Of a stretch of DNA of 64,000 nt, positions 34,500-44,271 are shown piece by piece. Numbering within the stretch: position 1 is the first letter of the stretch; each line of letters opens with the position of its first letter. Position numbers and translations under genes: made by a program. Below the pieces are notes generated by a model, which made no database searches, was not told the origin of the DNA, and saw nothing but the letters and a program-made list of their open reading frames with translations. Source of the stretch: Macrosoma leucophasiata (Eukaryota; Arthropoda; Insecta; Lepidoptera; Hedylidae); assembly GCA_036365455.1 (NCBI GenBank), contig JAWQUS010000008.1, forward strand, positions 18,273,501 to 18,337,500, written 5' to 3'.

Positions 34500-35350
34500 T
34501 TCGCCGTAAAAATTCTTGGTTTAATATTCGTAATAAATTTTGCGGGAATAATAATTTAATGTTATGTATACCTATTGTTTATATATTTTTATATTAAAAC
34601 TTATCAATGATTTTCTGATCGGAAGGTTCGTACATATATATATGACGGGGATGGAGAATATAAACATACTGACCTGACTAAACCGATGATTATAGAAACT
34701 CCTTAGCAAAGTATTAAAACATACCCAGAGGTTTTATGGACAAGTGTCATCAATGACACTTGTCAGTTAAATTAGAATTTGGAAATGAGAAAATAAAGGA
34801 AGGCGGTCTGGGCCGGTTCCTAGATTTAATTCGGTAACTTGATTTAACAATCTAGATTCAGTAATAGTTGGATAACGAGATATAGTAACGATTCGCGTAG
34901 TACTGAATTAATTGGCAGAAGAGATTTACATTGTGCAATGAGTATTGGTATTCCGGTAACTGTGTGCCCGGTCGTAAGAGTTTCTTGCCCGTTCTTCTCT
35001 GCCGGCGTAATCGAATGGGCGGATCTTTGGCAATAAACGACTATTGCTTGATCTTCTGCCAAACCATGTGCTTTATTTCATCACCCGCTCGAGTTCCCAC
35101 CTACAGACGCCCTAAAACACGAATAACATATCGGCTTATGGAAAGACAGGCAGACAATACTACCTAAATGTTCTAGATGTCCTGACTGGAGAGGCCTCCT
35201 GCCGACATATATATAGCTTCCTAGATGATAAGTGACAATTGCAGCCTGTATATCTACTCGTACATCTGGAATGTAGATGTGTAGCAGTATATAGATAAAG
35301 CCTTAATATTGTTATATCCCTAGGAATTTAATAATATACCGAAACATAGT
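34500..35350. other. No gene seen
   Basis: AT-rich DNA. Overlapping frames at 34844-35167 on both strands have no domain, repeat or splice support. Confidence 0.3.
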
Positions 35351-35630
35351 CATACGTACTATCTTACCTCGTTTTGATTGGGACCATGCCCCTCCCCCCT
35401 CCCCCCCGAATTAGTCAGGATAGGTCGAAGGGTGTGGCCCCATCGTTCGGTGTTAGGATTTTTTCTTTCTGACTGTACAAATGAATTATTCCAAGTTGCC
35501 CCCGCGGCGATTGCCACCGGAGGCAAATGGGACAAAATTTTCCCAGTTGCCACCGGAGGCAACTGGGAATGATTTCCCCCGCTTCAGTTTCGCTGTACAT
35601 TGCTTTCTCCATCGTAGAGAATAAAAGCGA
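35351..35630. repeat. GC-rich palindromic block, transposon-like
   Basis: It contains a C-tract ('cccctcccccctccccccc') and a palindrome 'cccagttgcc-accgga-ggcaactggg' near 35549-35575, with the half-word 'gccaccggaggcaa' repeated at 35512 and 35550. Overlapping frames on both strands are by-products of the GC content. Confidence 0.4.
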
Positions 35631-35821
35631 TTGGAAAGAAATATTATGAAAGTAAATTAAGCACAGCTAAAAGTATGTATGTATCTTCACGCCAGGTCCC
35701 TAATGGGGTAGGTAGAGAGTGGAGCGCCAGATAAAAGTGCTATCCTGAAGTTAGTTGCTACACACATAAAGTCGAAAATAAAAATATTTATCTTTTGATT
35801 TTGGACAAAAAATCAATACGC

Positions 35822-36435
35822 TGTCAAAATGTAAATCCAAGATGGCGGCTGCATGGAGTTGTCAACTTTTTCGTCATGGGAGTCGTTTTCTTGGTTCTCG
35901 AGGGTGATGAATTCGATAGTGGTGTCAAAATGTAAATCCAAGATGGCGGCTGCATGAAGTTGTCAAGTTTTTCGTCATGGGTGTCGTTTTCATGGTTCTT
36001 GTGGGTGTTGAATTCGATAGTGGTGTCAAAATGTAAATCCAAGATGGCGGCTGCATGGAGTTGTCAACTTTTTCGTCATGGGTATCGTTTCCATGGTTCT
36101 TGAGGGTGTTGAATTCGATAGTGGTGTCAAAATGTAAAATCCAAGATGGCGGCTGCATGGAGTTGTCAACTTTTTCGTCATGGAAGTCGTTTGCATGGTT
36201 CTCGAGTGTGTTGAATTCGATAGTGGTGTCAAAATGTAAATCCAAGATGGCGGCTGCATGAAGTTGTCATCTTTTTCGTCATGGGTGTCGTTTTCATGGT
36301 TCTTGAGGGTGTTGAATTCGATAGTGGTGTCAAAATGTAAATCCAAGATGGCGGCTGCATGGAGTTGTCAACTTTTTCGTCATGGGTGTCGTTTTCATGG
36401 TTCTTGAAAACGACAGTGCTCGATAGTGCTGTCAA
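35822..36435 (+). repeat. Left array of 101-bp units (6 copies)
   Basis: Unit starts at 35822, 35923, 36024, 36125, 36227 and 36328, with a decayed seventh at about 36430. Each carries 'aaatccaagatggcggctgc' and 'agttgtcaactttttcgtca'. The unit length is not a multiple of three, so the overlapping minus-strand frames are not genes. Confidence 0.92.
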
Positions 36436-36519
36436 AACGTAAATCCAGGATGGTGTCTGCATCTGCTGCACTGCAAGCACTGCTCTCTGCGCTACTGCCA
36501 GTCTTAACATATCGACACC

Positions 36520-37530
36520 AAGGGATCCTTCCCAAGCAGATATGCAATAGGTTGCATTGGACTGAACAAGTGTAAGTTAAACAACTTTTAGGCTACATTA
36601 CATGACATTTCCTCGAAACCTATTCACTCTAGATTTGAAGATGCCCAGGTTGTAGTTTTTTTGGAAACAGAGAAGCCGGAAAAGTATTCCATAACTTAGC
36701 TGTACGTATAATGTAGAGTCGAATCGCTTCGTTCTAATTTGTGGTATGTTCACTGTATACGGATGATATTTCGCCGTTCTCCTAGGTGTTCTATTGTAAA
36801 AAGGTGAAGAGGGAATTAAATTGTGTAGATCGTTCGCACATTCGCCGAAATGGATCCTATAGAAAATTGTGAGACACGCCACTTTACGGTGATGTTCAAG
36901 ACTGTGGCAGTTTCGTGTTTACTAGCTTTGTGTCTCCAATTATTCTCGCAGCACGCCGATCAACCGACTCAAGGGCTTCGAGCTTGTATTTGGCCGACCC
37001 GTCCATAAGGTGGCAACAATACTCCATACACGACCGAACTTGTGCTTGATACAAAATAAGCAGCTGACGTGGTGTGAAGTACCTCCTAACCTTATTCAGG
37101 ACCCAAACCTTCATACCAGCTTTCGGCATTTACCTTGCTAAAAAGGGCTCTTTTTTGCGGAGAAAAGGTATGCCTGAGTTTTTTGGGTGTTAAACTTGAC
37201 CAAATTGGTTTCACCCCATTCTGACACGGATGTTAGTGCTAAGTTTATACGCTCAAGCATGTCCTCTCTCAACGCCTGAATTTCCGCTGGGCCAGCTCGA
37301 GGACTGGATTCGTACCCCACCACAACTGTAGTGTCATCGGCGTAGCCAAGAATGCCGGGTGCGAGCAAGTCGTTGATGTGCAGCAGAAACAGAGTTGCAG
37401 AGAGTACTGACCCTTGAGGTGCACCAGCATTTATAGCCATTTGATCAGATGAGCAGCCATCAAGAACCACACAAAACGATCGTTCCCTCAAAAAATAGCC
37501 CACAAAGCTTACTAACAAGTCCATTGTGCC
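36520..37530 (-). pseudogene. LINE reverse transcriptase remnant (jockey/CR1-like)
   Basis: Three consecutive minus-strand frames (37138-37524, 36896-37129, 36598-36882), in that order, cover the C-terminal half of a non-LTR retrotransposon ORF2. The first has 'GAPQGSVLSATLFLLHINDL' and the polymerase motif 'LGYADDTTVV'. The second has the thumb segment 'LYQAQVRSCMEYCCHLMDGS' and 'LEALESVDRRAARIIGD'. The third has the C-terminal 'YRIHFGECANDL' and a Cys-poor tail. The endonuclease and the start of the RT are missing (5' truncation), and the parts lie in separate reading frames. It is part of the loop of the fold-back-like element. It is dead. Confidence 0.8.
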
Positions 37531-37629
37531 AAACTCTATCGAAATAATAATGTATTTTAGTTTTAATATCTCAATTTCAAAAGAATTAGCAATTATTGTT
37601 TCACGAATACATAACGATTATGGTCCAAT

Positions 37630-37740
37630 ATACATTGTTTTGTAAAAAATATGGTGGAATGAAGATGTATGGTGGAGTAAGCTCCAGGCCTCCTCCCAAA
37701 AAAAGGAGAGAGACTCGTGCCCAGAATGGGTTGCCATTAT
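37630..37740 (+). mobile_element. SINE 3' fragment with target duplication
   Basis: 'tggagtaagctccaggcctc' ... 'gagactcgtgcccag' and (att)n match the tail of the 5S-headed SINE at 21155-21541. 'attatggtccaa' flanks it on both sides (about 37618 and 37741), a probable target-site duplication. A short non-family stretch precedes the tail. Confidence 0.65.
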
Positions 37741-38157
37741 TATTATGGTCCAAGACATACTGAAATTTTTATATGATTTTGTTCATTATTGAGCAAAAAT
37801 ACGTTAAAAAAACACGTTTACTGTATGGGGATCATCCGGAATATTTTTTTTTAATTTTTAATATGTGTTGTTATAGCGGCAACGGAAATACATAACTTGT
37901 GAACATTTCAGCTTTATTGCTATAGCGATTATTAACTTGTTATTCAGTTATTCGTTTACGCTTAAATAAATATATTTTCATATTAAAATAATTTACTATT
38001 TACTATGTATTTCTATCGTAATTTAATTTCTGTCTTTAAGAGTCTGATTATGAGAATGTGATACAACCTGCAAAATACAAGACCGGTCTAAATGTTTAAT
38101 TTTAACAAGTTTCGTTTCTTAAGATAAATATTGAAATCGAAATAAAAAAACTCATCA

Positions 38158-38625
38158 AGTGCGTGTCGGGCCACGCGCATTCTAGGGTTCTGTAGTTACA
38201 GAATAAGAGATGTAACGAAAAAAAAATTCTATGAAATTGTTCGAAATTTTCGAGTTAAATACATTTGGTCGACTATAACTCGCAAACTTGCAAGGCCAAC
38301 TTCAATGTGATAGTTTTCCTTTTCATTTCGTTATATGTAGCTACTATTGCCATAAAGTTAGAAATTCTAACAACAACCATTTAGTTAGTAGGGGGAGGGG
38401 CTTAGATATTTACGAAAATGATCACTTTAAAATTTAATAAGTAACGAACAATTAACTAAATCGTAAAAGATGTTCGAACATCCATAATATATTTGAAAGA
38501 TCGATTCAACAAAATTTCGAATCTCTAGTACCAATAGTTTTTGCGCTAAATCGCGAACGGACAGACAAACAGACAGACATGGCGAAAGTGTAGGGGTTCC
38601 TTGTTTATTACGGAATCCTAATAAT
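38158..38625 (+). repeat. 'ttccgtagt' interspersed repeat, full length
   Basis: It begins 'aagtgcgtgtcgggccacgc' and ends 'gttccttgtttattacggaa'. Internal 'cagacagacatggcgaaagt' is present. It is the opposite orientation of 3316-3835. Confidence 0.7.
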
Positions 38626-38745
38626 GGGTGTGCTTACTTATGTCTTCAAAGTGAAACTCCAAAAATCGGAAGAAAGTGAATACTTAATTAATTAATAAAT
38701 ACAGCACTATTTGTTTCAACACTAACAAGAACCTTGTAAACAACA

Positions 38746-39635
38746 CCCATGACGAAAAAGTTGACAACTCCATGCAGCCGCCATCTCGTATTTATATTTT
38801 GACACCACTATCGGATTCATCACCCTCATGAACCGTAAAAACGACACCCATCACGTAAAAGTTGACAACTCCATGCAGCCGCCATCTTGGATTTACATTT
38901 TGACACCACTATCGAATTCATCACCCTCATGAACCGTAAAAACGACACCCATGTCGAAAAAGTTGACAACACCATGCAGCCGCCATCTTGGATTTACATT
39001 TTGACACCACTATCGAATTCAACACCCTCAAGAACCATGAAAACGACACCCATGACAAAAAAGTTGACAACTCCATGCAGCCGCCATCTTGGATTTACAT
39101 TTTGACACCACTATCGAATTCAACACCCTCAAGAACCATGAAAACGACACCCATGACGAAAAAGTTGACAACTCCATGCAGCCGCCATCTCGTATTTATA
39201 TTTTGACACCACTATCGGATTCATCACCCTCATGAACCGTAAAAACGACACCCATCACGTAAAAGTTGACAACTCCATGCAGCCGCCATCTTGGATTTAC
39301 ATTTTGACACCACTATCGAATTCATCACCCTCATGAACCGTAAAAACGACACCCATGTCGAAAAAGTTGACAACACCATGCAGCCGCCATCTTGGATTTA
39401 CATTTTGACACCACTATCGAATTCAACACCCTCAAGAACCATGAAAACGACACCCATGACAAAAAAGTTGACAACTCCATGCAGCCGCCATCTTGGATTT
39501 ACATTTTGACACCACTATCGAATTCAACACCCTCAAGAACCATGAAAACGACACCCATGACGAAAAAGTTGACAACTCCATGCAGCCGCCATCTTGGATT
39601 TACATTTTGACACCACTATCGAATTCAACACCCTC
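38746..39635 (-). repeat. Right array of 101-bp units with 404-bp higher-order repeat
   Basis: About nine units in reverse orientation to the left array ('gcagccgccatcttggattt', 'ttgacaccactatcgaattc'). A block of four units is itself repeated: 38746-39149 equals 39150-39553, including shared variants ('gccgccatctcgtatttata', 'cacccatgtcgaaaaag'). Frames across it that begin 'MDLHFDTTIEF' are by-products of the repeat. Confidence 0.9.
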
Positions 39636-39639
39636 TGAC

Positions 39640-40862
39640 TGTTTATTCATCATCCCCAGGGGCCCTCCCTCCGCGCGTGAAGCGCAACAAAAGGGGGGGG
39701 ATGGTTCGGGGGTCGAGGAATGTCCTCCTTCCCCGGGCCTATCTGCCCCCGAGACGTCGGGGGCGTGGTCCTTAACTGGAGATGCTGGCACGCAGAGGAA
39801 CTCGCTGAAGGAGGCTTCATACACTTCATACACTTTTTTTTTTTTTGTTTTTTTTTTTGTTGTTTTTTCTCCTTTTTTTAGCTTTTTATCCCTTTTCTTT
39901 GTTTTATGATTTTTTTTTTGTTTTTTTTTTTTTGTTTTTGGGTATATTCTTTTCACTCCCTCAGCTATTCCTCCGCGCGCCGCTTACAAAAGGTTGAATA
40001 TGTTGACGTTGGCGATGGTAAGGGGCCACACGACCACGTCGTCACCTTGGCCTAAGCCTGACGGCGCAGCCGCGGTCCCGGGCGACGTCTCAAGTCGGTG
40101 GGCGGGGCTCGAACCCTCCCAATAATCTGCGGGTGGTTGGGGCCTGTCGACAGTGGTATGTGTGTCAGTGTAGGTGTATGTCTGGGCGGCCTTCACTGTG
40201 ATCCGGGGGATCGGGGCCTTTGGAGGGATGGGGTGGGCAACATCGGCTCGACGCGCCCTCCCAGGAGGGAGGGAGGATCTCGCGCGGCAACGGACGACCC
40301 TCGGGTGGGCGGCTGTGGAGAGGGGCGATTCCGCGGAGATGCTCGTGGAGTCCGTTGTCTGCGCGGTCGAACATTCGACGCGCGAGACGGACCACGAACT
40401 CCTCCACGGACTCAACCCCTAGATCCCGGGCGATGACGTCGTTGCGCACGTACCTCCCCGCTCCCGTGATCAGCCGGAGAGACACGTTCTGCTGAACCTG
40501 AAGCCTGCATACCATGCAGGCGCAGCGTACGTCAGCCTCGAGCGGACATAGGTCTTGTATAGCCGGATTTTGGTCCGGAGTGGCAGTCTCGATTGAAGAA
40601 CGGGACGCAGCATCGAGCGCGCGGTCGCCGCCTGTTGCACCACGTGATTCACAGTGGGCACCATGCGGAGCGCGCGGTCGATGCTACACCCCCGATACTT
40701 CACCGTAGACTGCCAGGCTATATCCTGGCCTCGCAGTCGGAGCGGCTGCGGTAAGCGGCGGACTCGTGTTACGAAAGCGGCCGTCTTGTCTACGTTGACG
40801 GCCATCCGCCACCTGTCCAGCCACTCCGGCAGCAGGTCCAGCAGGTGTTGCATTTTTGCGAT
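39640..40862 (-). pseudogene. 5'-truncated Jockey-clade LINE
   Basis: Minus-strand frames 40470-40862 and 40165-40515 encode the end of a Jockey-type ORF2. They show RT palm/thumb words 'WRMAVNVDKTAAFVT', 'YRGCSIDRALRMVPTVNHVV' and 'TKIRLYKTYVRSRLTYAAPA', then the C-terminal 'LQVQQNVSLRLITGAGRYV' and 'DLGVESVEEFVVRLARRMF'. The two parts are in different frames. The 3' UTR runs to about 39640 and contains an A-rich block on the minus strand (plus-strand poly-T, 39830-39940). It is inserted into one 101-bp unit of the right arm. The unit resumes at 40865. GC content is much higher than in the surroundings. It is inactive. Confidence 0.85.
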
Positions 40863-40864
40863 TG

Positions 40865-40978
40865 CTAAATGCATCATCAACCTCGAGAACCAAGAAAACG
40901 ACTCCCACGACGAAAAAGTTGACAACTCCATGCAGCCGCCATCTTGGATTTACATTTTGACAGCGTATTGATTTTTTG
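40865..40978 (-). repeat. Outermost right terminal repeat of the fold-back-like element
   Basis: One 101-bp-type unit plus the terminal 'cagcgtattgatttttt'. It is the inverted counterpart of 35806-35915. Confidence 0.85.
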
Positions 40979-41130
40979 AAAAGTGGATCACGTACGACAA
41001 GAACCTGCGAAAAAGGTCGTGGTCAAAGGCCGGTCAGGCTTCACAGACTGTGGCAAAACCCGTTAACTCGCAATAAGGTGATGTTGTGTGTGTGTGTGGT
41101 GAGATTGGAAGGGCATTATTCATTACCGAA
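40979..41130 (+). pseudogene. Mariner fragment
   Basis: 'gaaaagtggatcacgtacga', 'aaaaaggtcgtggtcaaagg' and 'ggaagggcattattcatta' correspond to the central transposase segment of the mariners at 42190 and 51036. Only about 150 bp remain, cut on the left exactly at the end of the fold-back-like element. Confidence 0.8.
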
Positions 41131-41622
41131 TGTCCGTGTGAAAGAATGGTTATAAACAATGAATTCTACTGGTCTTTTCATCACGTACCTACTAATTATA
41201 ATTAAGTACGATTATAAGGCAATGTTTTTATATGACTGGCTCCCGAGGTGCCTTATCGTTGAAACGTCTACTCAATGGTTAATAAGTTTTAAAATACGTG
41301 TAACGATTCAAAACGTTGTGGACTGTGAAACAACTCATATAAAGTAACTGGACATGACGTCACCGCGTGAACACTTCTGAGTTGTATAGTGAAATCAAAA
41401 CATTTTAAAATAACCTTCATAAAAACTACGTTTTTGTACAAATATTGTTTATACTAAAAGCTGTTGCAAATCGTTTATAGAATCTATCAATGAAAATATT
41501 TTTGTATTTATCTCTTATGTTTCCACTCCAATTTATCACAATGTTTATAATGTGCCATATTTATGATAAAAGGTAGCGATTTCATACCTAGAAACATCTC
41601 TATTGAAAAACAAAGACCGTTT

Positions 41623-41785
41623 TTAATTTAATTCGTGCGCGTTTATTGGAATACATGTAGTAAACATATGACTACGGTACAGGGTGTTGTTAGGCGGAGT
41701 CATACACGTCGCTCTGCACTCTTCCTGAGTTTGAAAGTTATTCTGGTTACCGCCGCAGCCTGAATACAGATGTCGTCTGCAGTTC
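41623..41785 (-). CDS. Two-domain Kunitz inhibitor gene, exon completing Kunitz domain 2
   Basis: After the acceptor 'ttatttatttcag' (exon start 41785) the frame gives the second half of a Kunitz/BPTI domain, 'NCRRHLYSGCGGNQNNF' with 'ECRATC', then a 27-residue tail to a TAA stop at 41623. Cys spacing 7-12-3 equals that of BPTI (C30-C38-C51-C55), and the conserved Gly and NNF are present. It joins the exon at 45705-45792 in phase 2 (AA|G, Lys). The tail beyond the last Cys is unusual in having one further Cys. 'aataaa' lies inside the last coding bases, so polyadenylation may occur close by. The intron to the next exon is 3.9 kb and is filled by the mariner complex. Confidence 0.8.
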
Positions 41786-42504
41786 CTGAAATAAATAAGA
41801 AAGTTTGTCAGAATCGACATCACTTTTAAAATAAATTAATAGGCCATCAGTTAGGGTGAATTTATAAAAAAATAAAAAAATACGCGAGCTTCATTAATGG
41901 TGCAAAATTGCTTTATCTATATATACATCACTATTATACTGGAGCTCTAGAGATTAGTTAACTGGAGATTATACAAGGTGTCACCGAAAGATCCAACAAT
42001 ATTGAAAGATGTTCATCAAGGTCAGTGATTCCCAAATTGGTCTATATCGATATCCCTGGGGGTCTATAACAACGTGAAAGGGGTCTGCGTCAGCGAATAA
42101 AAAAATTGGGGGTCCATGAAATGAAAATGGGGCTCCACGATAATGGATTTCAACACACACTGTATAATGCGGTGGTCCGCATTATAATAGGTTGGGGAAA
42201 AAGTCTTTTCGCATTATAGTATGTATGAACTTGTAATAAAATCTCTTTGGCTGTAGTATTTGTATCTGGCTGGTTTTGGTATCATTGAAAGTTAAAATTT
42301 TAAAGAACATAATTCCAAATTCAAATTAGGCAAATGTGTGATTTTCATTTGTTTTTCGTACTGTCAAGATGAGTGAATCTAATGAAGAAATTCGATACAT
42401 TTTAAAAATTTACAACAAACTAGCTGTGCGCGCGACTTCGTCTACGTGACAAAAAGTATGATTGTTCAGTATCTACCCGGACGAAGTCGTGGGCGCAGCT
42501 AGTA

Positions 42505-42770
42505 TAAAAGTAGCGTAAGTTACTCCTTATTACATCTGCTAACTGACAGTGAAAGTCCTGTCAAAATCGGAGACACTCAAATTCTATGTATTTGTATATA
42601 GTTATGTATGTATGTATGGTTGTATGGAGATAAAAGTAGCTCAAGTTACTCCTTATTACATCAGCTATCTGCCAGTGACAGTCCCGTCAAAATCGGAGAC
42701 ACTTAAATTCTGTTTATTTGTATGTAGGTATGTATGTACGTATGGATGTATGGAGATAAAAGCCGTTCCC
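42505..42770. repeat. ~126-bp tandem pair inside the Helitron-like element
   Basis: 'ataaaagtag', 'caagttactccttattacat', 'caaaatcggagacac' and 'gtatgtatg' followed by 'atggagataaaag' occur twice in order. Confidence 0.75.
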
Positions 42771-43076
42771 AAGATTAGCCCCGCCAAACAGACAGAAAAA
42801 AAAAGTAAAAAAAAATGTTTTGGTATATGTACCGTGTATACATACATATGCGTTTAGTAAAAAGCGGTTATTTTAATTTAACAAACAGACACTCCAATTT
42901 TATTTATTTGTATATAGATTTATTATGGAAGCTACAATACAACATAAGACCTAAAAATTCTGTGAAAATTTTAAGCGTCTACATTATAGCGGTAACAGAA
43001 ATACATAATTTATGAAAATGTTAGCTTTCTAGCTATCACTTTTTATGAGATACAGCCTGGTGACAGACAGACGGAC

Positions 43077-43627
43077 TGGACACACAACTTTTTTATTTCA
43101 GAACCGATTCACATCAAACAAAAACTAAATGTTAAGTGAAACTTACCACAATATATTAGTGAAAACCGCAAATCGAATAAGCCGTTTCTGATATTATCGT
43201 GCACAAACACACAGACAAACAGACATTTTTCCGGGATAAAAAGTACCCAGTGTTGTGCGCCAAAGGTTAAAGTATAACTATACCAAGTTTCGTCGTAATC
43301 GGACCAGTAGATTTTGAGTGATGCTTGAACAAACAGACAGACAGACAGACAAAATTTTTTCTAATCACATATTTAAATTGACATAACTTTTTTATTTCTG
43401 AACCGATTCACATCAAACAAAAACTAAATGTTAAGTGAAACTTACCACAATATATTAGTGAAAAACGCAAATCGAATAAGCCGTTTCTGATATAATCGTG
43501 CACAAACACACAGACAAACAGACATTTTTCCGGGATAAAAAGTACCCAGTGTTGTGCGCCAAAGGTTAAAGTATATCTATATCAAGTTTCGTCGTAATCA
43601 GACCAGTACATTTTGTGTGATACTTGA

Positions 43628-43664
<37 letters not shown>

Positions 43665-43700
43665 ACTTTTTCTAATCACATATTTGGGTTCGGTATCGAT
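43077..43700. repeat. ~299-bp tandem pair inside the Helitron-like element
   Basis: 'gaaccgattcacatcaaaca' at 43101 and 43400, 'ccgggataaaaagtacccag' in each, and each copy ends in a (cagacaga)n tract. A single unit, reverse-complemented, is at 2050-2366. Confidence 0.88.
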
Positions 43701-43872
43701 CTAGTAACATCCCCCTGGTATTTATTTTTTCAATATTTTTAATGTACAGAATTTACACTTCTACAGATTTATTATAAGTATAGAAAAGGTAAAAATGCAA
43801 CGCAAGCCGCGAAAAAAATTTGCGATGTTTATGGACCTAGTGCAGTCTGTGAGAGTAGCACAAATTTGGTTT

Positions 43873-44271
43873 TTTTTTTTTTATTAATTATGGCATCGCT
43901 ATTACGCATATTGCCAGTGTCAAGTAAAACTTTAATTCGTATTTATTTAAGCAGCGTCAAAGTTAGTATAATATGTAAGTATCAAGTATATAAGTTATCA
44001 AGTATAATATGTCAGTCAAGTGAGTTACAGTCAAGTTAAGTCGAGTAAAGCGATGGCTACTTTACCAGAACATTTACAATGAAGTTTTGGAGGCAACCTG
44101 AAAGGTCGTGTTTTCGCACTGTTATTCTATTTCACTATACACGGGCACTGTAATAAACCTATATCAAACAAAATGCCACCAACTTTATTCAATATAACTT
44201 AAAAATACACCAAGAAAATGAAATAAAATAAGAGCACCATACGCCTCTTTCAAGGTTCCAGCCAAAACTCC
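43873..44271 (-). mobile_element. Poly-A retroposon with 12-bp target duplication
   Basis: 'caaatttggttt' is present on both sides (43861-43872 and 44272-44283) and only once in an uninterrupted mariner. The left edge is a T-run, i.e. a poly-A tail on the minus strand. The body equals 15238-15670 in reverse. It has no frame of note beyond a short open stretch ('AGTLKEAYGALILFHFLGVF') at its 5' end, which may be the relic of a parent gene. Confidence 0.85.

Larger units (their letters stand above)
35806..40978. mobile_element. Fold-back-like composite element with 101-bp subrepeat arms
   Basis: The outer ends are near-perfect inverted repeats of about 110 bp: 'caaaaaatcaatacgctgtc' at 35806 and its complement ending at 40978, continuing into 'ttttcttggttctcgagg' on both sides. 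Inward, each end becomes a tandem array of 101-bp units, about six on the left (35822-36435) and about nine on the right in opposite orientation (38746-39635). Long inverted ends built of tandem subrepeats are the hallmark of foldback (FB/TU) elements. The loop (36440-38745) and the right arm hold LINE and SINE insertions, and no transposase was found. The right end abuts a mariner fragment. No clear target-site duplication was seen. Confidence 0.7.
42420..43783 (-). mobile_element. Helitron/Helentron-like non-autonomous element in the mariner
   Basis: Read on the minus strand it begins 'tctatacttataataaatct' and ends in a hairpin plus 'cagctag', the termini of lepidopteran Helitron-like repeats. 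It has no target duplication, and T follows the 3' end. Inside are a roughly 126-bp tandem pair (42505-42770) and a roughly 299-bp tandem pair (43077-43375, 43376-43700). Such internal minisatellite-like units are common in HINE/DINE-1-type elements. No Rep/helicase frame is present. Confidence 0.75.

Noticed and set aside
35824..36510. Several overlapping minus-strand frames of 70-106 residues beginning 'MDLHFDTT'
   Set aside because: They follow the 101-bp repeat. The unit length is not divisible by three, so each frame changes from unit to unit and the same peptide is just the repeat read in different frames.
39600..39956. Lys-rich 118-residue minus-strand frame
   Set aside because: It is the translation of the A-rich 3' region of the LINE and part of the repeat array.
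40098..40971. Plus-strand frames of 60-110 residues
   Set aside because: They are antisense to the Jockey-type LINE coding sequence on the minus strand.
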